A stretch of 64,000 nt of DNA from JBEKHT01 sp049511715 (lineage in GTDB: Bacteria > Chloroflexota > Anaerolineae > Anaerolineales > RBG-16-64-43): positions 1 to 64,000 of the forward strand of contig JBEKXU010000031.1 in the NCBI GenBank assembly GCA_049511715.1, in the 5' to 3' direction. The notes beneath the pieces are model-generated. The model did not search any database. It was not told the DNA's origin and was given only the letters and a program-made list of their open reading frames with translations. This document shows positions 62,216-64,000 of this stretch, piece by piece; position 1 is the first letter of the stretch; every line of letters starts with the position of its first letter. Both the position numbers and the translations under genes were made by a program.

Positions 62216-63064
62216 ATGGCTAAAGTCGTCCTGGTCACCGACAGCACCGCCTACATGCCGAAGGAATTGATCGACCGATACAAGATCCGCGTAGCTCCGC
62301 AAGTGCTGATCTGGGGGAACGAAACCTTTCTGGACGGCGTGGACATTCTCCCCGACGAGTTCTACAGACGCCTCAAGACGGCCAAGCTGATGCCCTCCAC
62401 CGGTCAGGTGACCCCAAAAACCATGCTGGATATCTTTGGCCCGATCCTCGACGCAGGGGACGAGGTCCTGGGCATCTTCATCAGTAGCAAACTCTCCGGG
62501 ACCTTGGCTTCTGCCGACTTGGCCAGCGAGGAGCTCGGGAAAGAAAAGATCGAGGTGATTGATTCCACCACGACCTCGATGGCCATGGGCTTCCAGATTC
62601 TGGCCGCGGCCCGTGCGGTTGAGAAGGGAGCCAACTTGAGGGAAGCGGCGGAGGTGGCCAGACAAACCATCAGTCACACCGGCGTCGCGTTTACGGTGGA
62701 CACGCTCGAATTCCTCCAGCGGGGTGGACGGATTGGAGCCGCCGCTCGCTATCTGGGCTCGGCTTTGAACCTGAAGCCGATCCTGGAAATTCGGGGGGGC
62801 CAGGTTGAGCCGATCGAGCGGGTTCGCGCCAAGGGCAAGGCTCTGGATCGGATGCTCGACATCATCGAGGAGAGGATTGCCGGGCGGACCCCTGTCCGGC
62901 TTTCGGCTATCCACGTCCTGGCCGAAGAAGAGGCCAACATCATCCTGGAGAAGGCCGTGGCCCGCTTTCACCCTGTGGAGAGCTACATGGCGATTGTCAG
63001 CCCCGTGGTCGGAACGCACGCCGGCCCCGGGACGGTTGGCCTGGCCTTCTGCGCAGGGGTTTGA
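62216..63064 (+). CDS. DegV-family fatty-acid-binding protein
   Basis: A 282-residue DegV protein, the family of FakB-type fatty-acid-binding subunits that present fatty acids to FakA kinase. It begins 'MAKVVLVTDSTAYMPKELIDRYKIRVAP'. 'GVDILPDEFYRRLKTAKLMPSTGQVTP' carries the P-x-T-S/G-Q motif for the carboxylate. 'FISSKLSGTLASADLASEEL' has the S-x-x-S-G-T loop, and 'FTVDTLEFLQRGGRIGAAARYLGSALNLKPIL' is the signature. The start at 62216 was chosen for its standard DegV N-terminus. No fakA is adjacent. A strong terminator follows. Confidence 0.92.
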   Translation: MAKVVLVTDSTAYMPKELIDRYKIRVAPQVLIWGNETFLDGVDILPDEFYRRLKTAKLMPSTGQVTPKTMLDIFGPILDAGDEVLGIFISSKLSGTLASADLASEELGKEKIEVIDSTTTSMAMGFQILAAARAVEKGANLREAAEVARQTISHTGVAFTVDTLEFLQRGGRIGAAARYLGSALNLKPILEIRGGQVEPIERVRAKGKALDRMLDIIEERIAGRTPVRLSAIHVLAEEEANIILEKAVARFHPVESYMAIVSPVVGTHAGPGTVGLAFCAGV

Positions 63065-63152
63065 CCCAACATCAGCAACCGGTCCACGGCAAGGCCAGGG
63101 ATTGGTGAGAAGGGGCTCCAGTCTGCTCCTTTTGCCGAGCGCATTCCCAATG

Positions 63153-63176
63153 GCGCCCTCCGCCTTCGGAGGGCGC
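63153..63176 (+). terminator. Terminator of the degV gene
   Basis: A perfect 10-bp stem (GCGCCCTCCG with CGGAGGGCGC) with a CCTT loop, followed by TTTGG. It lies about 90 bases after the stop at 63064. Confidence 0.7.
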
Positions 63177-63329
63177 TTTGGTACTTGGGGACCCGACCCA
63201 AGCAGAATCATAGGGGAAAGTCAGCGCTGAGATGGGTCGCCCAATGAGATCGTATCGCGAGGCTTGCAAACTCCGAGTGCTCGTGAGAGCGTCTTCGTCT
63301 CAATGGAGAACAGCACAATGCCCACAACG

Positions 63330-63909
63330 CCAGTACGAAGGGGCCACGCGCCCCAGTTACAGCACCTGGCACCAGTTTGTCAGCTCGCTCAGCCTGGGCC
63401 CCCTCAGGGGTTAATGCAAGTCACCAACTTCATGGTGCAGGGTGCTCGTGCTCTGCGTTGCCATCGGGCTCAGACAAGTGCTCCCCGACGGCAACAGCTC
63501 CACTTGGGGACCCCTCCTGCTGGGCGCATTTGGGCTCTGCCCCATCGGCGCCGGACTGTCCAGGCCTGATCCTCTTCCAGGTTACCCACCGGGAGCGCCA
63601 ATCACCACAACTCTTCACGGGTTCCCGCACATACTCCTGAGTCTCATCGCCTTCGCCTCGCTGGTTGCAGCCTGCGTCGTGCTTGCCCGCCGGTTCGCCG
63701 GAGATTCCGCCTAGCGGGCCTGGCTCTTCTATTCCATTGCGACCGCGATCCTGGTTACCCTATTCTTCATTGCTGCCGATCTGGCTGCTTCCACCAACCC
63801 AAACGGGCGGGCGGGCCTCTTTCAGAGACTCTCAATCGTCATTGGCTGGGTCGGGGTCGCACTTCTTGCGTTGCGGCTGATGAGCCAAGAGGCTCCCGTC
63901 AGTCGATAA
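63330..63909 (+). pseudogene. DUF998 membrane protein, decayed
   Basis: The sequence reads as a DUF998 integral membrane protein across three breaks. 'GATRPSYSTWHQFVSSLSLGP' is in one frame up to about 63410. 'LMQVTNFMVQG' is in a second (63411-63440). The first frame returns with 'VLVLCVAIGLRQVLPDG', 'WGPLLLGAFGL' and 'LHGFPHILLSLIAFASLVAACVVLARRF'. A TAG at 63712 then interrupts, and the same frame continues 'RAWLFYSIATAILVTLFFIAADL', 'GLFQRLSIVIGWVGVALLALRLM' to TAA at 63907. TGG or CAG to TAG would explain the nonsense codon, and the two frameshifts compensate each other. The N-terminal helix is missing. The function of the family is unknown. Confidence 0.75.
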
Positions 63910-64000
63910 GAAGCGCATGCTTGGATCACGAGCGCCAACCGTCCGAGCGCCATTGCGGCATCCCCCGGAGTCAACCGAGACCGGGAGTCAACGGGTGACC

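Noticed and set aside
1..64000. tRNA genes, rRNA genes, CRISPR arrays, insertion sequences, prophage
   Set aside because: None was found on reading both strands by eye: no transposase or integrase motif, no regular repeat-spacer series, no cloverleaf with TTC-arm was recognised. A tRNA or covariance scan would be needed to exclude small RNAs.

Overview
The window looks like a chromosomal piece of a high-G+C bacterium, most probably a member of the Chloroflexota (Anaerolineae-like). This is an inference from gene content: several lipoproteins with NBR1-type 'four-tryptophan' (FW) Ig domains and Thr/Pro-rich linkers, a deazaflavin (F420)-type nitroreductase, a huge DUF11-type surface protein ending in its own sortase, corrinoid methyl-transfer genes and a TtuA/TtuB tRNA-thiolation pair. 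No rRNA, tRNA, CRISPR array or insertion sequence was recognised. Genes are short transcription units separated by unusually long spacers, many of 0.3-1.3 kb with nothing recognisable.

Layout. 0.3-8.2 kb: PadR regulator with a membrane protein, a rifampin-phosphotransferase-like enzyme (PEP-synthase family with the histidine domain at the C-terminus), small membrane proteins and a GyrI-like protein. 8.3-22 kb: carbohydrate and hydrolase functions (GH127 arabinofuranosidase divergent from a GPH sugar symporter, a GH5-like hydrolase, two alpha/beta hydrolases, a GDP-mannose mannosyl hydrolase, an FGGY sugar kinase) plus an AlkD-like HEAT protein and a lipoprotein. 22-35 kb: a secreted CHAP hydrolase, two FW-domain lipoproteins, a toroid-fold protein, an ATP-grasp protein, an amidohydrolase, an F420-type enzyme and a DUF169 protein.

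35.7-42.6 kb is the most coherent functional block. It holds a RACo-type corrinoid activator, a corrinoid protein (split by an 8-bp tandem duplication), a UroD-type methyltransferase and a pterin-binding methyltransferase. Facing them are a Crp/Fnr regulator fused to a complete corrinoid-binding module and a MetH-activation-like protein with a Cys cluster. Together they suggest corrinoid-dependent demethylation, possibly of methoxylated compounds, controlled by a corrinoid-sensing transcription factor. 43.2-50.0 kb is one 2251-residue secreted protein with about 15 repeat modules, an internal LPATG motif and a C-terminal sortase domain with His, Cys and Arg in place.

50.7-64 kb: small enzymes including a probable selenoprotein (in-frame TGA at a redox-Cys position followed by a SECIS-like hairpin), an alcohol dehydrogenase, a GpsA-like dehydrogenase, and a five-gene run ttuB-plsY-ttuA-queF-yhhQ linking tRNA thiolation and queuosine metabolism. 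The window ends with a DegV protein and a decayed DUF998 gene.

Several small genes are broken by frameshifts or nonsense codons (a small membrane protein, DUF5946, an isoprenylcysteine methyltransferase-like gene, the corrinoid protein, a PHP phosphoesterase, DUF998), while long genes nearby are intact. Real gene decay fits this best, but assembly errors cannot be excluded from the sequence alone.
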